Of a stretch of 35,908 bases of DNA, positions 1 to 7,759 are shown in pieces; the stretch's first letter is position 1, and every line of letters begins with the position of its first letter. This DNA is from Mycobacteriales bacterium. GTDB lineage: Bacteria; Actinomycetota; Actinomycetes; DATLTS01. The stretch covers positions 1-35,908 of the forward strand of contig DATLTS010000011.1 of assembly GCA_035533475.1 (NCBI GenBank), read 5' to 3'. A program made the position numbers and the translations under genes. The notes under the pieces were generated by a model. The model was not told the DNA's origin. It saw only the letters and a list, made by a program, of their open reading frames with translations, and did not search any database.

Positions 1-53
1 GCGTCACCCTCGCCCTGGTCGTTCACGACGTCCATGCTGGTCGTTGTGCTCAT
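1..53 (-). CDS. 5' end of an unidentified gene leaving the window
   Basis: The minus strand has an ATG at 53 preceded by a good Shine-Dalgarno run (GGGGAGGAG, complement of 61-70) at about 8 bases. It opens a frame beginning MSTTTSMDVVNDQGEGDA that stays open to the window edge. Only 17 residues are visible, so no family can be assigned. The acidic, serine/threonine-rich start looks cytoplasmic; no signal peptide is seen. The call rests on the ribosome-binding site and the open frame alone. Confidence 0.45.
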   Translation of the reverse strand, partial: MSTTTSMDVVNDQGEGD

Positions 54-302
54 CACGTGCGCTCCTCCCCGAGACCCCGGCAACTGCCGGCAGCCCCAGA
101 GTCGGGCACCGAACTCACACACAGACGATTAGACACGCTCAGCCTTTCGCGTCGCGGTGGCGGCGTCGAAGTGGCGCAGATCGGTCACATACACGCCGCG
201 ACGATAGCGAGCTTGCCTGGGGCAACCGCCCTTGCCCAGCGCCCGAACTCCGATGGGAGTGCGCTGGGCGTGCTTTCGCTTCCGTTAAGCCGGCCGGCAC
301 CG

Positions 303-558
303 AGCCGCGCCGACCACGCCAAGTTCTGCCAGACCGAGGGCTGGCACCAGATCCGGGACGCCCGCGGCCGCACCGGCACCCATCACCTCACCTGCGAGCT
401 TGACCTGCGGGACGCCCGCTCCCCCGGCCGCTACGCTGCCCGCGGACGTGGTCCAGCTGCTGCTGCACCGGGTCGGCCTGACCGAGGCGGAGGTCGCCGC
501 CATGACCCGCGCCGAGGCGATCGAACGGCTTCAGTGGTCCTGGACTGACGGCCGCTAA
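303..558 (+). pseudogene. Decayed fragment of a small actinobacterial protein often labelled toxin-antitoxin 'cytotoxic translational repressor'
   Basis: Two stretches in different frames read like one protein. Positions 303-410 encode SRADHAKFCQTEGWHQIRDA followed by GRTGTHHLTCELDLRD. About 425-558 encode PAATLPADVVQLLLHRVGLT followed by EAEVAAMTRAEAIERLQWSW and end at TAA 558. From memory of the family, the full protein has a middle section between these parts that is missing here, and the frame changes at the junction. This points to an internal deletion. The functional label of the family comes from automatic annotation and is weak. The fragment lies next to a transposase remnant and a tRNA gene. 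Family identity is from recall, not a search. Confidence 0.45.
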
Positions 559-730
559 CCCTGCCGAGGCGAGCCGGGCCACGGCCCGAACGCACGTCAT
601 CCTGCTCGTCCAGGACCTCCACGTCACCATAGCCAACGCCGCCACCGGCGAAGTCCTACGCGACCTGATCATCGACCCACGACGCGACTACCAACCCACC
701 GGCCGACCCCCAGGCCCCACAAAGACATAG
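559..730 (+). pseudogene. C-terminal remnant of an IS481-type transposase
   Basis: The frame ending at TAG 728-730 reads ASRATARTHVILLVQDLHVT then IANAATGEVLRDLIIDPRRD and YQPTGRPPGPTKT. This matches the usual C-terminal tail of actinobacterial IS481-type transposases, in which a beta-rich segment is followed by a 'LIIDPxRDYQPTGRPPGP' motif. No DDE catalytic core is present upstream, so it is a 3' remnant of about 55 codons. It directly follows another broken gene and precedes the tRNA-Pro gene, a common landing place for mobile DNA. No terminal inverted repeats could be located. Confidence 0.55.
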
Positions 731-761
731 CCCGAACCTGCACAATGCAGGTCCGGGCTAT
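729..761 (-). terminator. Hairpin downstream of tRNA-Pro
   Basis: A near-perfect inverted repeat (TAGCCCGAACCTGCA / TGCAGGTCCGGGCTA around a 3-base loop, one G-T mismatch) lies about 25 bases past the 3' end of the minus-strand tRNA gene. Downstream on the minus strand comes TGTCTTTG, a weak U-tract. It most likely ends the tRNA transcript. Confidence 0.6.
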
Positions 762-786
762 TCCGATGTCCCGAGACATCACACCG

Positions 787-860
<74 letters not shown>

Positions 861-894
861 GTGCGGCCCGGATTCGGGCTAGGACGCACAGAAT

Positions 895-2262
895 CTATCC
901 CAGGGCACCTCCGGTGCGCTTGTCCTTGACTCGGACCCCGATGTCGATGGGCGTCCCGGAGAAACCGAAACTCTCGCGCAACCGGCGCTCGAGAAAGCGC
1001 CGGTAGCCAGCCTCGAGGAAGCCAGTCGTGAACAGCACCACCCGGGGCGGCCGGATGGCGGCCTGGGTGGCGAAGAGCACTCGTGGCGCCCGACCGCCCC
1101 GGACCGGCGGCGGGGTCCCGCCGATGACATCGGCGAGCCAGGCGTTCAACCGGCCGGTCGGGATGCGCTGCTCCCAGCCGCCGAGCGCGGTTCGCATCGC
1201 GGGCGCTAACTGCTCGATGCCGCGACCGGTGCGGGCCGACACGTTCACCCTCGGCGCCCAGGCCACCCGAGCAAGGTCACGCTCGATCTCGCGTTCGAGC
1301 TGCAACCGGCGGTCCTCATCGAGCAGGTCCCACTTGTTGAGCAGTAGGACGATCGCTCGACCGGCATCGGCGGCCATACCGACGATGCGCTGGTCCTGCT
1401 CGCTCAGCGGTGCGGACGCGTCGAGGACGATGATCGCGACTTCGGCCGCCTCGATGGCCGCCGCGGTGCGTAGCGAGGAGTAGTACTCGCTGCCGGAGGC
1501 TTCCTTCACGCGGCGCCGTAAGCCCGCGGTGTCCACCACCCGCCAGGTTTCGCTCCCGAGCTCGATCACCGCGTCAACCGGGTCTCGGGTCGTCCCGGCG
1601 CGGGGATCGACGATCGCCCGCTCCTCACCCGCCAGGCGGTTGAGCAGGCTGGACTTGCCGACATTGGGGCGCCCGACGATGGCGACCCGGCGCGGCCCGG
1701 TCGGCCGCTCCGCGACGTCCGCCACGTGCGGCAGCGCGGCATAGATCGCGTCTAGCAGGTCCCCGCTCGAGCGCCCGTGCAGCGCGCTCACCGCGATCGG
1801 CTCGCCGAGCCCGAGCGCCCACAGGGCAGCTGCATCTGCCTCGCCGCGGGCATCGTCGACCTTGTTCGCGGCCAGGACAACGGGCTTGCCGGACCGCTGG
1901 AGGACCCGGGCCACCGCCTCATCCGCGTCGGTGGCGCCCACGGTTGCGTCGACCACCAGCAATACCGCATCCGCCGCGGTGACCGCGATCCCGGCTTGCG
2001 CGGCCACCCGGGCGGCAAGCCCATGGGCGTCCGGCTCCCAGCCCCCGGTATCGACGACGGTGAATGGGCGACCCCGCCAGGTCGCGTCATAAGCGACCCG
2101 GTCCCGCGTGACGCCGGGCACGTCCTCTACGACGGCTTCCCGGCGCCCGATGAGCCGGTTCACCAGCGTGGACTTGCCGACGTTCGGTCTGCCCACCACG
2201 GCGACGATCGGAATCTTGGCGGCTTCCGGTGCGGGCTCCGCGCCGCCGTCCGATGGGCTCAC
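895..2262 (-). CDS. der: Ribosome biogenesis GTPase Der (EngA)
   Basis: Der is an essential tandem-domain GTPase that assists 50S subunit maturation. Two G domains are visible: the first has GRPNVGKST near residues 24-32 and a DTGGW G3 motif, the second repeats GRPNVGKSS near residue 200 with DTAG and NKWD. A C-terminal KH-like domain follows. The chosen GTG start overlaps the plsC stop as GTGA and gives 455 residues, typical for the family. The frame stays open further upstream, but that part runs inside plsC and looks like shadow sequence. It is the last gene of the cmk-plsC-der unit. Confidence 0.95.
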   Translation of the reverse strand: MSPSDGGAEPAPEAAKIPIVAVVGRPNVGKSTLVNRLIGRREAVVEDVPGVTRDRVAYDATWRGRPFTVVDTGGWEPDAHGLAARVAAQAGIAVTAADAVLLVVDATVGATDADEAVARVLQRSGKPVVLAANKVDDARGEADAAALWALGLGEPIAVSALHGRSSGDLLDAIYAALPHVADVAERPTGPRRVAIVGRPNVGKSSLLNRLAGEERAIVDPRAGTTRDPVDAVIELGSETWRVVDTAGLRRRVKEASGSEYYSSLRTAAAIEAAEVAIIVLDASAPLSEQDQRIVGMAADAGRAIVLLLNKWDLLDEDRRLQLEREIERDLARVAWAPRVNVSARTGRGIEQLAPAMRTALGGWEQRIPTGRLNAWLADVIGGTPPPVRGGRAPRVLFATQAAIRPPRVVLFTTGFLEAGYRRFLERRLRESFGFSGTPIDIGVRVKDKRTGGALG

Positions 2263-2930
2263 CGGGGCGGCGTCCGGCCGGTGAGCGGGAGCGAGCGATC
2301 GAGGTGGTCGAGCAACTGCCGCCGGATCTGCTCGGCCGCGGCGGCAACCGTGCTCCGGGCCCGCGGATCGCCGGTCGGCTCGACCCGGAAAGGGGTCCCG
2401 AAGACGATGTCGATCGGCACTCGAAGCCGGGGCAGGCGGTGGCCTCGTGGCAGGGCGTCGGCGGTGCCTAGGCACACCACGGGGACGATCGGACATGCCG
2501 ACTTGAGCGCAAGGTAGCCGATTCCGTGCTGCACGGACTCCAGCATGCCGGTCCCCCGCGTCCCCTCGGGGAAGACACCGAGGACACCGCCGGCAGCCAG
2601 CACCGCCAGCCCGCTGCGCAGGGCGGTCCGGTCAGGACGACCACGGTGCACCGGGATTTGCCGGAAGGAACTCAGCAGCCGGCCGAGCCAGCGGTTGGTG
2701 TACAGCTCAGACTTGACCAGGAAGGCCGCAGGCCGGGGCGACTCGATGAACACGAAAGGCCCGTCGAGGAATCCGGTGTGGTTGCCGGCAAGCAGGACCG
2801 GACCCTCGGCTGGGATGAGATCGGCTCCGATCACGCGCAGTCGGAAAGCCAGCCGGAGGAGGATTCGGAAGGCCGCGCGCAGGAGCCGGAGTTGGGTTGT
2901 CTCCCTCAGCGCGCGGCCCGTGGCCGTCAC
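2259..2930 (-). CDS. 1-acyl-sn-glycerol-3-phosphate acyltransferase (PlsC family)
   Basis: This is a membrane-associated acyltransferase expected to acylate lysophosphatidate in phospholipid synthesis. The catalytic NHTGFLD motif (HX4D, residues 50-56) is intact, and the substrate-binding FPEGTRG motif lies near residue 120. A basic, hydrophobic N-terminus (residues 12-35) could anchor it to the membrane. At 223 residues it is a normal size. Its start overlaps the cmk stop by 4 bases, and its stop overlaps the der start, so the three genes should be translationally coupled. The exact acyl acceptor cannot be read from the sequence. Confidence 0.9.
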   Translation of the reverse strand: MTATGRALRETTQLRLLRAAFRILLRLAFRLRVIGADLIPAEGPVLLAGNHTGFLDGPFVFIESPRPAAFLVKSELYTNRWLGRLLSSFRQIPVHRGRPDRTALRSGLAVLAAGGVLGVFPEGTRGTGMLESVQHGIGYLALKSACPIVPVVCLGTADALPRGHRLPRLRVPIDIVFGTPFRVEPTGDPRARSTVAAAAEQIRRQLLDHLDRSLPLTGRTPPR

Positions 2931-3676
2931 CGGTCGGCTCCGCGCCCGGCCGGCAACCGCCCGGGGATCTGCGCCACGATCAGGGCGACAACCTCATCCA
3001 CCGTGAGCGCAGTCGAGTCGATCACCAGGGCTTCGTCGGCCCGGACCAGCGGCGAAGTCACGCGGGTCGTGTCGAGCCGATCACGGCGCTCGATCTCCGC
3101 CCGGGTCTGGGCGAGCTCACTCGCCCGGTCGACCGGTCCGCTCACCTCCGTGAGATCCCGCGTCCGGCGCTCCGCCCTGGTCTCCGACGTTGCGGTCAGG
3201 AAGATCTTGAGCTGCGCATCCGGCACGACTACCTGCCCGATATCCCGCCCCTCGACGACGATTCCGCCGGCGCCGATGATCTCCCGCTGCCTGCGGACCA
3301 GGTGCAGCCGTACCCCCGGAACGCTGCTGACCACGCTGACCGCGTTCGTCACGGCCCTGGTCCGGATGGCCGAGGCGACATCGGTCTCAGCGACGGTGAC
3401 GGTCGGGTGCGCGGGGTCCGTGCCGATCCGGAGGTCGATCTTCGCTGCGAGCCCGGCGAGCGTCTCCGCGTCTTCGAGGTCGATCCGGTCCTGTAGGGCC
3501 AGCCAGGTGACAGCGCGGTACATCGCACCGGAGTCGAGGTAACGCAGCCGTAGCCGGCCGGCGACCGCGCGCGCCACCGTGGACTTGCCCGAGCCCGAGG
3601 GACCGTCGATCGCGATGACGAGTCGCCGCGCCGGGTGGCCTCGCTCCGCCACCGGGACGGGGTGCGCGTCGGCCAC
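2927..3676 (-). CDS. cmk: Cytidylate kinase
   Basis: Cytidylate kinase phosphorylates CMP and dCMP with ATP in the pyrimidine nucleotide pathway. The P-loop GPSGSGKST lies at residues 25-33. It is followed by the family motif RYLDSGAMYRA (CMP site) and by GRDIGQVVVPDA, which contains the conserved GRD. The GTG start has a GAGGAG site 4-5 bases upstream. The 249-residue length is slightly above average because of a roughly 17-residue leader. An 86-base gap with a low-GC islet separates it from tyrA upstream. Confidence 0.95.
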   Translation of the reverse strand: MADAHPVPVAERGHPARRLVIAIDGPSGSGKSTVARAVAGRLRLRYLDSGAMYRAVTWLALQDRIDLEDAETLAGLAAKIDLRIGTDPAHPTVTVAETDVASAIRTRAVTNAVSVVSSVPGVRLHLVRRQREIIGAGGIVVEGRDIGQVVVPDAQLKIFLTATSETRAERRTRDLTEVSGPVDRASELAQTRAEIERRDRLDTTRVTSPLVRADEALVIDSTALTVDEVVALIVAQIPGRLPAGRGADR

Positions 3677-3744
3677 GACTCTCCTCGGTCAGGTGCTGGG
3701 TCGGCCCACTGTAGAGGCAGCCCGAAAGTCGGCTCATGGGTTTA

Positions 3745-3755
3745 TCGATGAATCG
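3745..3755. promoter_or_regulatory. Shared 11-mer TCGATGAATCG (copy 1), upstream of cmk
   Basis: This identical 11-mer lies just past the tyrA stop and about 70 bases before the cmk start. It is embedded in TTTATCGATGAATCGCTTTA, which also contains most of the GATAAAGC word seen near aroH. See the copy at 5388-5398 for the comparison. Confidence 0.3.
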
Positions 3756-3762
3756 CTTTATC

Positions 3763-4869
3763 TCAGTCTTCGATCGGCCAGCCCCGCTGCGCCAGCCCGG
3801 CGCTCAGACCGGCGACGGACTCCGGGCGGACCAGCAGCTCGACGATGCCCACCGGCAGGCCCGGGGAATGATCGACGCGGAGATCTTCGATGTTGATCCC
3901 GGCTGCCCCGGCGTCGGCGAGCAGCCGAGCCAGCTGACCGGGCTCGTCCGAGACGATGACGGCGACCGCTCCGTACACCCGCGGGCTTCCGCCGTGCTTG
4001 TCCGGCAGGCGGCGGCGACCCGCCCGCCCGGCCTCGAGCAGATCGCGGAGGCCCCCGGATGCTTTGCCGCGCCGGAGTTCGGCCGCGGCTGATGCCAGCC
4101 GCGCGCTGACCTGATCGAGCGCGGCGGCAAGCGGACCGGCGTTGGCCTGGGCGATATCGACCCAAAGATCGGGATCTGACTCGGCGATCCGGGTCATATC
4201 GCGCAGGCCAGGACCCGCCAGGCGAACGTGGCTATCCGGCAATTCGGCGAACTGGGCGGCGAGCGCCGAGGCGACGAACTGGGGAACGTGGCTCGTGGCA
4301 GCCAGTGCCCTGTCGTGCTCCTCGGGGGTCATCTCTATCGCGGTCGCACCGCAAGCGCCGACCAGCCAGCGGGCCGCCTCGATCGCCTCCGGGCGACTGC
4401 GTTGCGAGGGGGTGAGAACCCAGACGCGTCCCTCGAAGAGGTCCGGTCGGGCGGCGCCGGGTCCGCTGCGTTCCCGACCGGCGATCGGATGGCCGCCTGT
4501 GAAGATCTCCGCCGCCGCCGGCGAATGAAGTCGACTGCTGGATGATTGAACGCTCAGAATCTCGATCTCATTCTGAGAGTGCGACTTGACAGATGAAGTA
4601 TCTGTAATGCTGTCGCAGAGATTGCGTCGTACCAGGTCGCTTACGACCTCCACCACGGCGCCGGGCGGAACGGCTAGAACCGCCAGCTCGACGTGTTCGC
4701 CGGTGAGCGGTCGCCCCGCGCCGAGACGAATCGCGGTCTCCAGATGCCCCGAATCCCGGTCGTCGAGGTAGAGCTCATGTCCGCGGCTGCGCAGCCTGAG
4801 CCCGATCGAGGTGCCGATCATCCCCGCGCCGACGACGAGGACGCGGCGAGGCGGCTCGACCGGACTCAC
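3763..4869 (-). CDS. tyrA: Prephenate dehydrogenase with C-terminal ACT domain
   Basis: TyrA oxidatively decarboxylates prephenate to 4-hydroxyphenylpyruvate for tyrosine synthesis. A Rossmann NAD site (GAGMIGTSIG, residues 14-23) opens the protein. SSVKS and GGHPIAGRERSG, followed by the TSHVPQ region, form the active site. Residues from about 297 make an ACT domain with a GINIEDLRV motif, which in the family senses an aromatic amino acid. The segment between SSVKS and GGHP is about 8 residues longer than usual. It is encoded by a palindrome-rich, low-GC patch described separately. The start overlaps the aroH stop by 4 bases. Confidence 0.93.
   Translation of the reverse strand: MSPVEPPRRVLVVGAGMIGTSIGLRLRSRGHELYLDDRDSGHLETAIRLGAGRPLTGEHVELAVLAVPPGAVVEVVSDLVRRNLCDSITDTSSVKSHSQNEIEILSVQSSSSRLHSPAAAEIFTGGHPIAGRERSGPGAARPDLFEGRVWVLTPSQRSRPEAIEAARWLVGACGATAIEMTPEEHDRALAATSHVPQFVASALAAQFAELPDSHVRLAGPGLRDMTRIAESDPDLWVDIAQANAGPLAAALDQVSARLASAAAELRRGKASGGLRDLLEAGRAGRRRLPDKHGGSPRVYGAVAVIVSDEPGQLARLLADAGAAGINIEDLRVDHSPGLPVGIVELLVRPESVAGLSAGLAQRGWPIED
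4526..4606. repeat. Palindrome-rich low-GC patch inside tyrA
   Basis: This 81-base patch is about 46% GC inside a gene near 70% GC. It contains nested inverted repeats: outer AAGTCG (4528-4533) with CGACTT (4582-4587), and inner CTCAGAAT (4553-4560) with ATTCTGAG (4570-4577). A separate hairpin follows, ACAGAT (4589-4594) with ATCTGT (4600-4605). The frame stays open through all of it. It encodes the serine-rich stretch after SSVK that makes TyrA longer than its relatives. It resembles an in-frame palindromic insertion, although mutational drift of a loop is possible. Confidence 0.5.
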
Positions 4870-5267
4870 TTGGGCAGGTCGGTCCGCAGGGCAGCCGCGC
4901 CCCGCAGGTAGACATGCTTGAGGTCGTGTCGACTTCGCTCGGTCTCCACATGAGCGAGTAAGCGGAGCACCCGCGGCATCGCGCCGGGCACGTCGATCTC
5001 GGTGGCGCAGAGCATCGGGACATCGCTGATCCCCGCCGCTCGAGCGGCGTAGGCCGGGAATTCCGCGCGCAGGTCAGGCGTCGCCGTGAAGATCACGCTG
5101 ACGACCTCCTCGGTGGTGAGATCGTTCCGCTCCAAGACCGCGTGCACGAGCTCGGCGATCGCCTCGAGGATCAGCTCCCGGTCGTCCCACTCGACCTGCG
5201 TGGCGCCCCGGACGGCCCGCACCGCCACGACCGCTCTCCCCTCGTTCGGACCGCTCCGGAATGGCAC
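4866..5267 (-). CDS. aroH: Chorismate mutase, AroH type
   Basis: AroH rearranges chorismate to prephenate, the substrate of the overlapping tyrA product. The 133-residue chain matches the monofunctional AroH trimer family: an N-terminal AVRAVRGATQV strand with the catalytic arginine, then EEVVSVIFTATPDLRAEFPA, and a C-terminal HVYLRGAAALR segment with another active-site arginine. Actinobacterial homologues often start near VVAVRAVRGA, so the first 12 residues may not be translated. It begins the aroH-tyrA pair. Confidence 0.93.
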   Translation of the reverse strand: MPFRSGPNEGRAVVAVRAVRGATQVEWDDRELILEAIAELVHAVLERNDLTTEEVVSVIFTATPDLRAEFPAYAARAAGISDVPMLCATEIDVPGAMPRVLRLLAHVETERSRHDLKHVYLRGAAALRTDLPK

Positions 5268-5289
5268 CCTATCGGTAGGACGACCTCAG

Positions 5290-5337
5290 GATAAAGCGTC
5301 CTGTCCGTGTGTCAGCACGACGCTATAAGGCTTTATC
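5290..5337. repeat. Low-GC intergenic hairpin between rluB and aroH
   Basis: A perfect 8-base inverted repeat, GATAAAGC (5290-5297) with GCTTTATC (5330-5337), is extended inward by GCGTC/GACGC (5296-5300 and 5319-5323). It sits 23 bases upstream of the aroH start on the minus strand, in the promoter or leader position. The word GATAAAGC also occurs on the minus strand at 3755-3762, in the tyrA-cmk gap. It could be an operator, a leader hairpin or a small repeat. Confidence 0.45.
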
Positions 5338-5387
5338 GACACTCAGCGGCACAGGAGACCGACGCCGGATACCGATGAAACCTTAAG

Positions 5388-5398
5388 TCGATGAATCG
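5388..5398. promoter_or_regulatory. Shared 11-mer TCGATGAATCG (copy 2), upstream of aroH
   Basis: This 11-mer is identical to the copy at 3745-3755 upstream of cmk. A near copy, CCGACGAATCGG, lies at 9782-9793 upstream of parA. All three lie in short, less GC-rich gaps between a stop codon and the next start on the minus strand, about 40-120 bases before the downstream gene. This could be a common operator or part of a small repeat. Function is inferred only from repetition and position. Confidence 0.3.
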
Positions 5399-5404
5399 TT
5401 TCCA

Positions 5405-6166
5405 TTACAAGCCGACCAACCGGCTCAGCTCTCCTACTTCGGTAGAGGTGAGATGCCGGGTCCGCCCTGGGCGCAGACTGTCCAGCCGGATCGGCCCGAT
5501 CCGCGTCCGCACCAGGCGGGAGACGGGATGGCCGACCTCGGCCAGCAACCGACGCACGACATGGTTGCGTCCCTCGTGCAGGGTGACCTCGACGAGCGCC
5601 CGGCGAGCCGTGCTCTCCACCACCCGGAACCCGTCCACCGCGACCGGACCATCCTCGAGCTCGAGCCCGCCCCGCAGCCGTCGGCCGATGTCGCGGCCCA
5701 GTGGCCCGCTGACCTCCGCGAGGTAGGTCTTGGATACCTGGTAGGAAGGATGCGCCAGTCGGTGCGCGAGATCCCCGTCGTTGGTCAGTAGCAGCAGCCC
5801 TTCGCTGTCGGCGTCGAGGCGCCCGACGTGGAAGAGTCGCTGCGCGCGGTCGGCGACGAGGTCGCCCACGCAAGGGCGCCCACGCGGGTCGGACATGGTG
5901 CTGATCAGCCCCCGGGGTTTGTTCAGCACGAGATGCACCAGCCCCGGTATGGTCGGCACCCGCAATCCGTCGACTCGGATGTCGTTCCGAGCCGGGTCCA
6001 CCCGGGTGCCTTGCTCCCGCACCACCCGACCGTCCACCTGCACTCGACCCTCGGCGATCAGGTGTTCGCAGGCGCGTCGGCTGCCGAGTCCCGCTCCGGC
6101 GAGAACCCGCTGGAGGCGGATTGCAGTCTCAGGCTCCAGTTGAGGTCGAGCCGTCATCCGCGTCAA
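5405..6166 (-). CDS. rluB: 23S rRNA pseudouridine synthase RluB family
   Basis: Members of this family isomerise a uridine in helix 93 of 23S rRNA (U2605 in E. coli). An S4 RNA-binding domain covers residues about 16-62. The catalytic domain carries GRLDADSEGLLLLTNDG, with D118 as the nucleophile, and the HEGRNHVVRR motif near residue 200. At 253 residues the length is normal. The first ATG overlaps the end of scpB by 38 bases; a second ATG three codons later is possible. This gene matters here because its expected target base borders an intron in the 23S gene of the same window. Confidence 0.93.
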   Translation of the reverse strand: MTRMTARPQLEPETAIRLQRVLAGAGLGSRRACEHLIAEGRVQVDGRVVREQGTRVDPARNDIRVDGLRVPTIPGLVHLVLNKPRGLISTMSDPRGRPCVGDLVADRAQRLFHVGRLDADSEGLLLLTNDGDLAHRLAHPSYQVSKTYLAEVSGPLGRDIGRRLRGGLELEDGPVAVDGFRVVESTARRALVEVTLHEGRNHVVRRLLAEVGHPVSRLVRTRIGPIRLDSLRPGRTRHLTSTEVGELSRLVGL

Positions 6167-6794
6167 TCGAGTCGGCGTCAGGAAGATAGGGGGGTAACGC
6201 GGGGAGATCCTCGATCCCGTTCAGTCCTAGCCGTTCCAGGAAGTGCGCCGTCGTCCGATAGAGGATGGCGCCGTTCTCCGGCTCGCTCCCGGCTTCGGCG
6301 ATGAGGCCGCGGGCAAGGAGGGTGCGCACGACGCCGTCCACGTTGACCCCACGGATCCCGGCGATCCGCGAGCGGGACACCGGCTGCCGGTAGGCGACCA
6401 CGGCGAGCGTCTCGAGAGCTGCCTGGGTGAGCCGCGCCTGCTGACCGTCGAGGACGAACCGTTCGACGAAGGGGGCGCAGTCGGCTCGGCTGTAGAACCG
6501 CCACCCGCCGGCGATCGAGCGCAGCTCGTAGCCTCGGCCAGCCGCCGCGTACTCCGCCGCCAGGTCGACCAGGGTGGCCACGACCTCGTGGGTCGGCCGC
6601 TCGACTACCTGCGCCAGGACTACCTCCGACACCGGCTCGTCGACGACGAGAAGGACCGCCTCCAGGGCCGCGCGGAGTGGCGGCAGCTCGCCGGCCGGGT
6701 CGAGGGCGCCCGTCTCCGGCACGGCCTGGATTATGTCAACCGGATCGGCACGGCCTGCCCCCTCCGGGCCGGCTGGCCGGGGTGAGGCGGTCAA
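6129..6794 (-). CDS. scpB: Segregation and condensation protein ScpB
   Basis: ScpB is a winged-helix dimer that works with ScpA and Smc to compact and separate chromosomes. The diagnostic RLTQAALETLAVVAYRQPVS stretch and RGVNVDGVVRTLLARGLIAE are present, and the body LRAALEAVLLVVDEPVS forms the first winged helix. The length is 221 residues, with a disordered acidic tail. It overlaps scpA by 4 bases and rluB by 38 bases, so the three genes should be co-translated. Confidence 0.95.
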   Translation of the reverse strand: MTASPRPAGPEGAGRADPVDIIQAVPETGALDPAGELPPLRAALEAVLLVVDEPVSEVVLAQVVERPTHEVVATLVDLAAEYAAAGRGYELRSIAGGWRFYSRADCAPFVERFVLDGQQARLTQAALETLAVVAYRQPVSRSRIAGIRGVNVDGVVRTLLARGLIAEAGSEPENGAILYRTTAHFLERLGLNGIEDLPALPPYLPDADSIDADDGSTSTGA

Positions 6795-7672
6795 GGACCC
6801 CCCTCACGCTCGGCCGCGGGCCGGGAGGCGTCGACTTCGGGCTCGAGTTCCGTTTCGCCTTCGTAGGTATCCCCGGCCCACCGGTCGGTCTCCGCGCTGG
6901 ACCGGTCGCCGCCGGTCCAGCGCACCCGCAGCTCCCCGAGCGGGGTCACCTGGTCGAAGGCGACGGCCCCTTCCCGGTACAGCTCCAGAAGGGCGAGGAA
7001 GCGAGCCACCACCTCCAGGCTGCTCGTGCAGTCGGCCCGCAGGGTCCGGAACGAGGCCGAACCCAGCCGGCGAAGTCGCTGAGCAAGCAGAGCGGCCTGC
7101 TCCCGGACACTGACCCGGGGAGCGTGCAGGTGGTCCAGGGCGATAACCGGGGTCGGCCTGGGGGCGCACACCCGGGAGGCCAGATCGGCGAACTCGGCTG
7201 GGCCGAGGCCGAGCAGCACCTCGGGGAGCAGCTGGGCGAACCTGGGCTCGAGGCTCACGGCCCGCGGGTAGCACCGGCCCTCCCCCGCCATCCGATCCGC
7301 GAAGACCCGGGCGAGCTCCCGGAAGGCCCGGTACTGCAGCAGCCGCGCGAACAGCAGGTCTCGAGCCTCGAGCAGGGCGAGATCCTCGTCGTCCTCCACG
7401 TCGGCGCCGGGTAGCAGCCGCGCCGCCTTGAGATCGAGCAGGGTGGCCGCGACCACGAGGAACTCGGTGACCTGCCCAAGGTCCCAGCCGTCCCCGAGGC
7501 CGCGAATGTGCGCGATGAACTCGTCGGTGACCCGGGAGAGGGCTACCTCGGTGACATCGAGCTTGTGTTTGGCGATCAGCCCCAGGAGAAGGTCGAACGG
7601 CCCCTCGAACACCTCGAGGTGAACGGTGAATGCGCCTTCCCGAGCTGGGGCCTCGGCCGAGTCGGTGCTCAC
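6791..7672 (-). CDS. scpA: Segregation and condensation protein ScpA
   Basis: ScpA is the kleisin subunit of the bacterial condensin. The N-terminal signature FEGPFDLLLGLIAKHKLDV and the following EFLVVAATLLDLKAARLLP helix are clear. A C-terminal winged-helix region (ALLELYREGAVAFDQ) contacts the Smc head. The length is 293 residues, with a charged tail. The GTG start is preceded by GGAGGGG, though at a long spacing of about 14 bases. An 87-base, low-GC gap upstream (TATAAC and two ATCTATA words around 7735-7770) is the likely promoter region. Confidence 0.95.
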   Translation of the reverse strand: MSTDSAEAPAREGAFTVHLEVFEGPFDLLLGLIAKHKLDVTEVALSRVTDEFIAHIRGLGDGWDLGQVTEFLVVAATLLDLKAARLLPGADVEDDEDLALLEARDLLFARLLQYRAFRELARVFADRMAGEGRCYPRAVSLEPRFAQLLPEVLLGLGPAEFADLASRVCAPRPTPVIALDHLHAPRVSVREQAALLAQRLRRLGSASFRTLRADCTSSLEVVARFLALLELYREGAVAFDQVTPLGELRVRWTGGDRSSAETDRWAGDTYEGETELEPEVDASRPAAEREGGP

Positions 7673-7759
7673 CAGCCGACGGTATCCCCTCCGGACGCGC
7701 CCGCGCCGGTCGACGCGGCGGGCCGACCGGGTTATAGATATATCGCTCAGTCGGTTTGT

